This document shows, piece after piece, positions 1 to 5,052 of a DNA stretch of 19,082 nucleotides. Position 1 is the stretch's first letter. Each line of letters starts with the position of its first letter. The notes beneath the pieces are model-generated. The model ran no database searches and was not told the origin of the DNA. It saw only the letters and a program-made list of their open reading frames with translations. Origin of the DNA: CAZDSS01 sp964508185 (GTDB lineage Bacteria; Pseudomonadota; Alphaproteobacteria; Sphingomonadales; Govanellaceae). Both the position numbers and the translations under genes were made by a program. The stretch is taken from positions 1 through 19,082 of the forward strand of contig CAZDSS010000051.1 of NCBI GenBank assembly GCA_964508185.1, read 5' to 3'.

Positions 1-54
1 AGCACGTCCTTGGTAAGGACGGGGTCGGTGGTTCGATTCCACTCAGCAGCACCA
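1..54 (+). tRNA. tRNA-Thr (anticodon GGT), 3' part
   Basis: The window opens inside a tRNA gene, so the acceptor 5' strand and D arm are missing. The anticodon stem is CGTCC (5-9) paired with GGACG (17-21). The 7-base loop TTGGTAA puts the anticodon GGT at 12-14, which reads the threonine codon ACC. A 5-base variable loop follows (22-26). The T arm is GGTGG/TTCGATT/CCACT with one G-T pair, then the acceptor strand CAGCAGC, discriminator A and an encoded CCA at 52-54. The anticodon loop and 3' half resemble the E. coli tRNA-Thr(GGT) pattern as I recall it. Isotype is well supported; the 5' end lies outside the window. Confidence 0.93.
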
Positions 55-204
55 TTTCCTCTTCAAGCCCTGCATTTCCGGTTTCCTCCCCGGCCATCCG
101 GCCGCCGAGAGCGATCGCTTTTCCGTTCCGAATTTTAGGGGATGAAGATGCGGCGAACCGGGCTATCATGGGGGTCTTCACGAGATCAGCCGAGGAATTG
201 AGCC

Positions 205-750
205 ATGCGTCCCGTCGCCGCCGCAATCGCCGCCATTCTCCTTGCCGCCGCATCCGCCTTTCCCGCCGCCGCGGCGCTGAAGGTGGGAGATGAGGCCCCC
301 GATTTCACGGCGGAAGCGTCCCTTGCCGGGGAAGAGATCACCTTCGCGCTGAAGGAGGCGCTCTCCCGCGGGCCGGTCGTCCTCTATTTCTATCCCGCCG
401 CCTTCACCCCGGGCTGCACCCGGGAGGCCCATGAATTCGCCGAGGCGACGGACGATTTCGCGGCCCTTGGCGCGACGGTCATCGGGGTGTCCGCCGATTC
501 CATCGAGACCCTCCACAAGTTCTCGGTCTCCGAATGCCGCAACAAGTTCGCGGTGGCGGCCGATCCGGACCAGACGGTCATCAAGGCCTATGACGCGGTG
601 CTCAAGCAGAAGCCCGAATATGCGGACCGCATCTCCTACGTGATCGCGCCCGACGGCAGGATCATCTACGCCCATAGCGGCATGGATCCGCTGCCCCATG
701 TGGAGAATACCCTCGCCGCCGTGCGGGACTGGGCTGCGGCGCGAAAATAG
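205..750 (+). CDS. Exported peroxiredoxin (AhpC/TSA, BCP-like)
   Basis: This is a 181-residue thiol peroxidase expected to reduce hydrogen peroxide or organic peroxides. The thioredoxin-fold core holds the motif FYPAAFTPGCT, with Cys71 as the likely peroxidatic cysteine in the family's Pro-x-x-x-Thr-x-x-Cys context. A second cysteine, Cys111, could be the resolving residue. Residues 1-24 form an Ala-rich signal peptide ending in a plausible A-x-A site before LKVGDEAP, so the enzyme probably acts in the periplasm, unlike most BCP/PrxQ proteins. The ATG at 205 is preceded by GAGGA about 8 bases away. A flavin reductase follows about 100 bases downstream on the same strand; a shared redox role is inference only. 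The physiological reductant cannot be read from the sequence. Confidence 0.88.
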   Translation: MRPVAAAIAAILLAAASAFPAAAALKVGDEAPDFTAEASLAGEEITFALKEALSRGPVVLYFYPAAFTPGCTREAHEFAEATDDFAALGATVIGVSADSIETLHKFSVSECRNKFAVAADPDQTVIKAYDAVLKQKPEYADRISYVIAPDGRIIYAHSGMDPLPHVENTLAAVRDWAAARK

Positions 751-776
751 ACGGGGAACCGGTCCCGGAACCATCC

Positions 777-808
777 CCGGCGCGCGCCGTTAACGGGTCA
801 CGCGCCGG
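777..808. repeat. Nested palindromes between peroxiredoxin and flavoprotein genes
   Basis: CCGGCGCG (777-784) is the exact inverted repeat of CGCGCCGG (801-808). Inside the loop lies a second perfect palindrome, CCGTTAACGG (787-796). The outer arms could fold in RNA after the peroxiredoxin stop; the inner one looks more like a dimeric protein-binding site. There is no T-tract, so it is not a standard intrinsic terminator. Confidence 0.5.
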
Positions 809-810
809 TG

Positions 811-828
811 TGCGGCCCTTTGGCCGCA
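811..828 (+). other. GC-rich hairpin upstream of the flavoprotein gene
   Basis: TGCGGCC (811-817) and GGCCGCA (822-828) form a 7-bp stem with loop CTTT, ending 22 bases before the ATG at 851. It has no T-tract. It lies just upstream of the GAGGGACGGGGACA ribosome-binding region and could affect translation or mRNA stability; no function is shown. Confidence 0.45.
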
Positions 829-850
829 TCGCGAACGAGGGACGGGGACA

Positions 851-1411
851 ATGACCGGGATCAAGGTGGGCTATGTCGTCGGAAGCCTCGCCCGCGAATC
901 CATCAACCGCAAGCTCGCCGAGGCGCTGATCCGGCTCGCGCCCGACGATCTCGCATTCCACGAGATCCCGATCCGGGACCTGCCGCTCTACAGCTACGAT
1001 TTCGACGACGACTTCCCGCAGGTCGCCCGGGATTTCAAGGCGGGAATCGCGCGGTCGGATGCGCTTCTTTTCGTCACCCCGGAATACAACCGGTCGATCC
1101 CCGGCGGCCTCAAGAACGCCATCGACTGGGCGACCCGGCCCTTCGGCGAGAATGCGCTGACGGGGAAGCCCGCGGCGGTGATCGGAACCTCCCCGGGCAA
1201 GATCGGCACCGCCCTCGCCCAGCGCACCCTGCGGGGAATCTTGAGCTACTGCAATGCGCCCCAGATGAACGCGCCCGAAGCTTATATCCAGTTCAGGCCT
1301 GGCCTTTTCACGGAGGACGGGGAGGTGACGGACGACGGCACACGGGAATTCCTGCGCAAATACATCAGCGCCTTTCGTGACTTCGTGAGCCGCTTTCACG
1401 CCCCCGCGTGA
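851..1411 (+). CDS. NADPH-dependent FMN reductase-like flavoprotein
   Basis: A 186-residue protein of the flavodoxin-like NADPH-dependent FMN reductase family (ChrR/YieF type). The N-terminal GSLARESINRKL (11-22) matches the family's phosphate-binding Gly-Ser-x-Arg...Ser-x-Asn-Arg loop. The block TPEYNRSIPGGLKNAIDW (76-93) is the hallmark segment that contacts the FMN ring. Length is normal and no signal peptide is seen, so it should be cytosolic. Relatives reduce quinones, chromate or azo dyes with NAD(P)H; the real substrate here is unknown. The ATG at 851 follows a purine-rich GAGGGACGGGGA. It ends 10 bases before the stop of the convergent pirin gene. Confidence 0.9.
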   Translation: MTGIKVGYVVGSLARESINRKLAEALIRLAPDDLAFHEIPIRDLPLYSYDFDDDFPQVARDFKAGIARSDALLFVTPEYNRSIPGGLKNAIDWATRPFGENALTGKPAAVIGTSPGKIGTALAQRTLRGILSYCNAPQMNAPEAYIQFRPGLFTEDGEVTDDGTREFLRKYISAFRDFVSRFHAPA

Positions 1412-1421
1412 TGCCCGCCGC

Positions 1422-2318
1422 TTACGACATGGGGGTGGGCGGCGGCGCGGGATCAGGCGGCAGGGGGATGAATTCCTCATGGTCGAGGTCGGGAAGCTTC
1501 ATGCGGCCCGCGCGCCAGTCGCTTTTCGCATCCTCGATCCGCTCCTTGCGGGAGGACACGAAGTTCCATTCGATGAAACGCGGACCCAGGCTCTCGCCGC
1601 CGAGCGCCATGAGGGTCGAAGGCTGGAGCGCCGTGATCCCGACGGAATCGCCCGGCGCGAGGACCAGCATCTGCCCGGCCTCGTGCCGCGCGCCGTCCAC
1701 TTCGACCGCTCCCCTGGTCACATGGACCGCCCGTTCGGCATAGCTGGCAGGAATCGCGGTCCGCGCGCCCTCCGCGAGATCGAGATGAAGGTAGAAGAGG
1801 GGCGACATTACGGCGACCGGGGATCTGAGGCCCATGATCTCGCCCGCGATGAGCCGCCCCGACACCCCGTCCTCCGTGAAGGCCGGAAGATCCGCGCTGC
1901 CGTGGTGAACGAAGGCGGGGTCGCATTCCTCCTGGTCCTCGGGCAGCGCCACCCAGGCCTGGATGCCGTGGAGGAAATCCCCCTCCCGCCGCGCCTTCTC
2001 GAACCGTTCCGAATGGGTGATGCCGCGTCCCGCGGTCATCCAGTTCACCTCGCCCGGGCGGATCGGCTGCTCGAAGGCGAGGCTGTCGCGATGCATGATC
2101 TCGCCCGCGAAGAGATAGGTGACGGTGGAAAGCCCGATATGGGGATGGGGCCGCACGTCCAGCGTGCGCGGCGCGCCCGCGGGGATGCCGATCGGCCCCA
2201 TGTGATCGAAGAAGACGAAGGGGCCCACCATGCGGCGGGAGGCGTGCGGCAGGACGCGGCCCACCTCGAAGCCGCCGCCAAGACTGCGCCGGCGGTCGGG
2301 GATCACCAGTTCGATCAT
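1422..2318 (-). CDS. Pirin family protein (cupin)
   Basis: A 298-residue bicupin. The N-terminal cupin keeps the pirin metal site: His58 and His60 in RPHPHIGLSTVTYLF, and His102 and Glu104 in GRGITHSE. The C-terminal half (about 170-285) fits the second pirin domain. Pirins bind Fe(II); bacterial members include quercetin dioxygenases and metabolic regulators, so the exact role is open. I chose the ATG at 2318 because family homology begins there (MIELVIPDRR) with AGGGG about 9 bases upstream; longer readings run into the neighbouring gene. It lies 34 bases downstream of the DUF4197 gene on the same strand, probably in one operon. Confidence 0.92.
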   Translation of the reverse strand: MIELVIPDRRRSLGGGFEVGRVLPHASRRMVGPFVFFDHMGPIGIPAGAPRTLDVRPHPHIGLSTVTYLFAGEIMHRDSLAFEQPIRPGEVNWMTAGRGITHSERFEKARREGDFLHGIQAWVALPEDQEECDPAFVHHGSADLPAFTEDGVSGRLIAGEIMGLRSPVAVMSPLFYLHLDLAEGARTAIPASYAERAVHVTRGAVEVDGARHEAGQMLVLAPGDSVGITALQPSTLMALGGESLGPRFIEWNFVSSRKERIEDAKSDWRAGRMKLPDLDHEEFIPLPPDPAPPPTPMS

Positions 2319-2352
2319 GTCAGCTTGCCCCTGCGGGCGTGACGGGGCGCGG

Positions 2353-3006
2353 TCACCGGCGCCAGTCCTTGAGCAGGGACTTGAGGCCGCCGATGGGATT
2401 CTCCCGCAGTCTCGTCTCCTCGGCGCCCATGTATTTGAAGATCCCGGCTGCCGTGCGGTCCGCCACATGGTCGGTGAGCTTGTCTTCGGTGAGGCCGAGC
2501 TTCTGCAGGCTCTTGCCATGCTTGAAGGCGCCCGCCTTCTCGAGAGCGTCCGCCACCAGGGGGCGGATCTCGCCGATGATGCGCTCGCCCGAGCTCTTCT
2601 CGAGATATTCGGTCGCCGCCGTGTCGCCGCCCGTCAGCACGGACGCCGTATCCTCGATGGTCATGCCGTGGATGGCGTCACGGAAGATGGGCTTGGCCTT
2701 GCCCGCCGCCATCTCGGCCGCGCTGTTGAGGCTCTTGTTCAGATCCTTGGTGACGCCGAGCTTGTCCGACATGCCCATGAGGCCGCCGAGCTTGCCCGCG
2801 CCGGGCAGGGCGATGCGGATCGCGTCGTCGGCGGAGAACGCCCCCGGCTGCGACAGCTTGTCGAGCGCGCCGTCGGACGCGCGGGTCAGAAGTTCGGCGA
2901 TGGCCGCGGGCGGCTTGGCAAGCGCCGCGCCCGCCATCAGCATGACGAGGGCGGCGAGTCCGGCGATGATGGTTCCGGCCCCACGGGCTGCAAAATGGGC
3001 GCGCAT
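2353..3006 (-). CDS. DUF4197 domain protein, exported
   Basis: A 217-residue protein with a hydrophobic signal peptide (residues 1-30, ending GAALA) followed by a DUF4197 domain. The domain is recognised by its helical composition and the segment IEDTASVLTGGDTAATEYL (117-135), which contains the family's Gly-Gly-x-Thr-Ala-Ala-Thr core. Function is unknown; the protein should be periplasmic or outer-membrane associated. The ATG at 3006 is preferred because AGGAG sits 6 bases upstream; a TTG at 3024 gives 6 extra residues. A TATACT -10-like box at 3032-3037 could drive it. The pirin gene follows 34 bases downstream, so the two are probably cotranscribed, though no functional link is established. 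Confidence 0.82.
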   Translation of the reverse strand: MRAHFAARGAGTIIAGLAALVMLMAGAALAKPPAAIAELLTRASDGALDKLSQPGAFSADDAIRIALPGAGKLGGLMGMSDKLGVTKDLNKSLNSAAEMAAGKAKPIFRDAIHGMTIEDTASVLTGGDTAATEYLEKSSGERIIGEIRPLVADALEKAGAFKHGKSLQKLGLTEDKLTDHVADRTAAGIFKYMGAEETRLRENPIGGLKSLLKDWRR

Positions 3007-3031
3007 GATCACTCTCCTGCTCAAGGGGGGA

Positions 3032-3037
3032 AGTATA
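3032..3037 (-). promoter_or_regulatory. Possible -10 box for the DUF4197-pirin operon
   Basis: On the minus strand TATACT (context GCTATACTT) lies 25 bases upstream of the chosen ATG, leaving room for a short leader with the AGGAG site. No convincing -35 is seen 16-18 bases upstream, so this is tentative. Confidence 0.3.
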
Positions 3038-3077
3038 GCAGGGGCGCGACCCGCCCGCAGTATCTAATCCGAACGAA

Positions 3078-3398
3078 CTATTCCGCGCCCACGAACTTGA
3101 GGCCGACGATGCCCGCCACGATCAGGCCGATGCAGACGAGGCGGCCGACGGTCGCGGGTTCATGGAACAGGATCATGCCGAGCACGGCCGTGCCCACGGC
3201 CCCGATCCCGGTCCAGACCGCATAGGCGGTGCCCACCGGGAGATATTTGAGGGAGAAGCCCAGAAGCCCCATGCTGACGGCCAGCGCAAAGGCGGTCCAG
3301 ACGGTGGGCCAGAGGCGCGTGAAGCCTTCCGTATATTTGAGGCCAATGGCCCAGCCCATCTCGAAGAGCCCCGCGACGAAAAGAATGGTCCAGGCCAT
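3078..3398 (-). CDS. gdx: Small multidrug resistance transporter, Gdx/SugE type
   Basis: A 106-residue inner-membrane protein with four hydrophobic helices, the standard SMR length. It carries the essential membrane glutamate Glu13 (AGLFEMGWAIGLKY) and the LPVGTAYAVWTGIGAVGT block of the family. The pattern GLKYTEGFTRLWP places it with SugE/Gdx proteins, which export guanidinium in exchange for protons, rather than the broad-range EmrE/Qac branch. It probably works as an antiparallel dimer. The RBS GGAAGGGA lies a few bases before the ATG at 3398. An inverted repeat just upstream (3418-3443) can pair alternatively with the RBS; see that entry. It is divergent from the YiaD-like gene. The subtype is inferred from motifs only. 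Confidence 0.88.
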   Translation of the reverse strand: MAWTILFVAGLFEMGWAIGLKYTEGFTRLWPTVWTAFALAVSMGLLGFSLKYLPVGTAYAVWTGIGAVGTAVLGMILFHEPATVGRLVCIGLIVAGIVGLKFVGAE

Positions 3399-3400
3399 GT

Positions 3401-3443
3401 GCGTCCCTTCCGCAACAGGCGTCCAGGCTTTTGCGCGGACGCC
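3401..3443 (-). promoter_or_regulatory. Possible RNA switch or operator upstream of gdx
   Basis: In the gdx mRNA sense, GGCGTCC (3443-3437) can pair with GGACGCC (3424-3418) over a 12-base loop, a 7-bp stem. The same GCGTCC arm is also complementary to GGACGC at 3406-3401, inside the GGAAGGGACGCAC ribosome-binding segment. The two pairings are mutually exclusive, one leaving the RBS free and one covering it. A weak -10-like TATTGT (3449-3444) would start transcription near the first arm, so the repeat may instead be a DNA operator. Confidence 0.35.
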
Positions 3444-3523
3444 ACAATATTGCCAATCTGCCGGTATGGAATGGGCGCGCGGGTAACAGGGGTCAAGAGC
3501 AAAATCAGCAAAAGGGAAATTGC

Positions 3524-4183
3524 ATGAAGCGCTATCTGAAGGTGATGGCAGCCGTCACGATCGCGGCCTTCGCCGTATCGGCCTGCACCACGGATCCTTA
3601 TACGGGCGAACGGAAGGCGGCGAAAACGGGGATCGGCGCCGGGGTCGGCGCGGCGGTGGGCGCCGTGGGCGGCGTCATCATCGGCGGCTCCAACAAGCGG
3701 AAGTCCGCGCTCATCGGCGCCGGCATCGGCGCCCTCGCGGGGGCGGGCGTCGGCGCATACATGGACGCCCAGGAAGCGAAGCTCCGCCGCCAGCTCCAGG
3801 GCACGGGGGTGAGCGTCACCCGCGACGGCAACAACATCATCCTCAACATGCCGGGCAACATCACCTTCGATACGGATTCGCCGGTGATCCGCGCTGAATT
3901 CGACGAGGTGCTGAAATCGGTCGCCCTCGTCCTCAAGGAATACAACAAGACCTATGTGGACGTGATCGGCCATACGGACAGCACGGGAAGCCTCGCCCAC
4001 AACCAGCGGCTGTCGGAACAGCGGGCGGAAAGCGTGGCCAATGCCCTCGTCGCCCGCGGCGTCATCCGCGAGCGCATCATGACCCGCGGCATGGGCCCCA
4101 ACTACCCGATCGCCGACAACGCCACGCCGCAGGGCCGCGCTCTCAACCGGCGGGTGGAGATCGCGCTGGTTCCCATCACCTGA
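3524..4183 (+). CDS. YiaD-like OmpA-family lipoprotein
   Basis: A 219-residue outer-membrane lipoprotein, the same length as E. coli YiaD as I recall it and very similar throughout. The signal peptide ends in the lipobox VSAC with Cys21 as the lipidated residue. Residues 34-80 form Gly-rich segments (glycine-zipper type, possibly two membrane-associated helices). Residues 105-219 form an OmpA-like peptidoglycan-binding domain with GHTDSTG (149-155), Asp152 and Arg167 in the expected positions, and NRRVEI near the end. It probably links outer membrane and murein; YiaD was found as a suppressor of BamD defects in E. coli. The ATG at 3524 has AGGGA 6 bases upstream; longer readings lack a signal peptide. 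Confidence 0.93.
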   Translation: MKRYLKVMAAVTIAAFAVSACTTDPYTGERKAAKTGIGAGVGAAVGAVGGVIIGGSNKRKSALIGAGIGALAGAGVGAYMDAQEAKLRRQLQGTGVSVTRDGNNIILNMPGNITFDTDSPVIRAEFDEVLKSVALVLKEYNKTYVDVIGHTDSTGSLAHNQRLSEQRAESVANALVARGVIRERIMTRGMGPNYPIADNATPQGRALNRRVEIALVPIT

Positions 4184-4240
4184 CAGGTCGCATGACCTGA
4201 CAGGTGGCATGGCGACACCCAAGAGGTCGCATGGCGACAT
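4184..4240 (+). repeat. Three imperfect tandem repeats with hairpins after yiaD-like gene
   Basis: The unit AGGTcGCATGgCGACa recurs with steps of 17 and 22 bases, starting at 4185, 4202 and 4224. Unit 1 is a 6-bp hairpin CAGGTC-GCAT-GACCTG (4184-4199), touching the stop codon. Unit 2 can pair GGTG with CACC. Unit 3 forms GTCGC-ATG-GCGAC (4226-4238). The series lies just before the tusA-like promoter candidate. It could be a terminator-like structure or repeated protein-binding sites; there is no T-tract. Confidence 0.5.
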
Positions 4241-4268
4241 GGACCCGGGGCGCGGGCTTGTGTAAACT
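4240..4268 (+). promoter_or_regulatory. Candidate promoter of the tusA-like gene
   Basis: TGGACC (4240-4245) and TAAACT (4263-4268) are separated by 17 bases; each matches 4 of 6 consensus positions. The -10 ends 8 bases before the GTG at 4277, so the transcript would begin at or next to the start codon. The -10 also sits in the loop of an 8-bp inverted repeat, GGGGCGCG (4247-4254) with CGCGCCCC (4269-4276). Confidence 0.35.
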
Positions 4269-4276
4269 CGCGCCCC

Positions 4277-4549
4277 GTGAACAGCGATCCGTCCCCATCC
4301 ATGGCCCGTTCCTCTAATACCGCCCCCACGCTTGACGTGACCGGGCTGCGTTGTCCCATGCCGGTGCTGCGCGCGGGCAAGGCCTTGCGGGAAATGTTGC
4401 CGGGGGAAGAGCTTCTGGTCCTTGCGACGGATCCCATGGCGGAGCTCGATCTCCGTCACTTCTGCGCCGAGGCGGGCCATGAGTTCATCAGCTGCGAGCA
4501 GAAGGGCGAGATCCTCCATCTGCGGGTCCGCTGCGGGTCCGGCCGCTGA
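4277..4549 (+). CDS. TusA/SirA-like sulfur carrier protein
   Basis: A 90-residue protein if read from GTG at 4277, or 82 residues from ATG at 4301. It carries the TusA signature LRCPMPVLR, with Cys26 (Cys18 in the short form) as the persulfide-carrying cysteine in the Cys-Pro-x-Pro motif. TusA-type proteins relay sulfur from cysteine desulfurases to tRNA 2-thiolation, molybdenum cofactor or other acceptors; which one applies here is not shown. Neither start has a clear ribosome binding site. The GTG lies 8 bases after a -10-like TAAACT, which would suit a leaderless mRNA. The next gene downstream is SufE-like, so sulfur transfer may be the shared theme. Confidence 0.87.
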   Translation: MNSDPSPSMARSSNTAPTLDVTGLRCPMPVLRAGKALREMLPGEELLVLATDPMAELDLRHFCAEAGHEFISCEQKGEILHLRVRCGSGR

Positions 4550-4565
4550 AAAAGCGGGGATTTTT
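4543..4565 (+). terminator. Weak terminator overlapping the tusA-like stop codon
   Basis: CCGC (4543-4546) pairs with GCGG (4554-4557) around loop TGAAAAA, which contains the TGA stop, followed by GGATTTTT. A 4-bp stem is short, so termination would be inefficient at best. Confidence 0.25.
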
Positions 4566-4567
4566 CC

Positions 4568-4596
4568 TTTTCACCGGCGCGCCCCCCTCCTATGTT
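4568..4596 (+). promoter_or_regulatory. Candidate promoter before the sufE-like gene
   Basis: TTTTCA (4568-4573) and TATGTT (4591-4596) are spaced by 17 bases, with 4 of 6 consensus matches each. Transcription would begin near 4603, which would leave the AGGGA site at 4598-4602 outside the mRNA. Either the promoter or the GTG start at 4609 is therefore in question. Confidence 0.28.
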
Positions 4597-4608
4597 CAGG
4601 GAAACAGC

Positions 4609-5046
4609 GTGGAACAGTCAGTCATGATGCCGATCGATGAAATTCTCGAAAACTTCGCCCTCCTCGACGAGTGGGAGGAGCGCTACCGCTTCGTCATCGA
4701 TCTCGGCCGTGACCTTCCGCCCTTTCCCGACGACGCCCGTACGGAAGAGAACCGTGTGCGCGGCTGCACCAGCCGGGTGTGGCTGATCTCGGAGGCCGAC
4801 AACGGCAAGCTCGCGTTCAGGGGCGACAGCGACGCCCATATCGTGCGCGGCCTCGTCTACATTCTCCTCAGCCTCTATTCCGGCAAGACGCCCGCCGAGA
4901 TCCTCGAAATCGACGCCAGGGGGACGCTGTCGAAGCTCGGCCTCGAAGGCCATCTGTCGCCCATGCGCACCAACGGTCTCTATGCCATGGTGGAGCGGAT
5001 CCGGGCGATCGCCGCCGATCACATGGCCTCCCCGGCCGACGCCTGA
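4609..5046 (+). CDS. sufE: SufE-like cysteine desulfurase activator
   Basis: A 145-residue protein of the SufE/CsdE family, which accepts sulfur from a SufS/CsdA cysteine desulfurase as a persulfide for Fe-S cluster assembly. The active-site block RVRGCTSRVWL contains Cys53, the position equivalent to E. coli SufE Cys51. The later segment RGLVYILLSLYSGKTPAEIL and GLEGHLSPMRTNGL are typical of the family, and the length is standard. The GTG at 4609 has AGGGA 6 bases upstream; an ATG at 4624 would remove five residues ahead of the conserved part. It ends 6 bases before the stop of the convergent helicase gene. The rest of the suf operon is not in this window, so it acts away from its partner genes. 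Confidence 0.93.
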   Translation: MEQSVMMPIDEILENFALLDEWEERYRFVIDLGRDLPPFPDDARTEENRVRGCTSRVWLISEADNGKLAFRGDSDAHIVRGLVYILLSLYSGKTPAEILEIDARGTLSKLGLEGHLSPMRTNGLYAMVERIRAIAADHMASPADA

Positions 5047-5052
5047 CCTTCC

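Noticed and set aside
3399..3480. Known guanidine riboswitch upstream of gdx
   Set aside because: The conserved ACGR loop pair of guanidine-II and the conserved cores of classes I and III are absent.
4184..4240. CRISPR array
   Set aside because: The repeats are only about 16 bases, imperfect, and separated by no consistent spacers.
3173..4519. Long minus-strand open frame of 448 codons antisense to the lipoprotein, gdx and tusA genes
   Set aside because: It crosses several well-supported genes in both orientations, has Arg/His/Gly-rich composition typical of antisense frames in high-GC DNA, and shows no domain.
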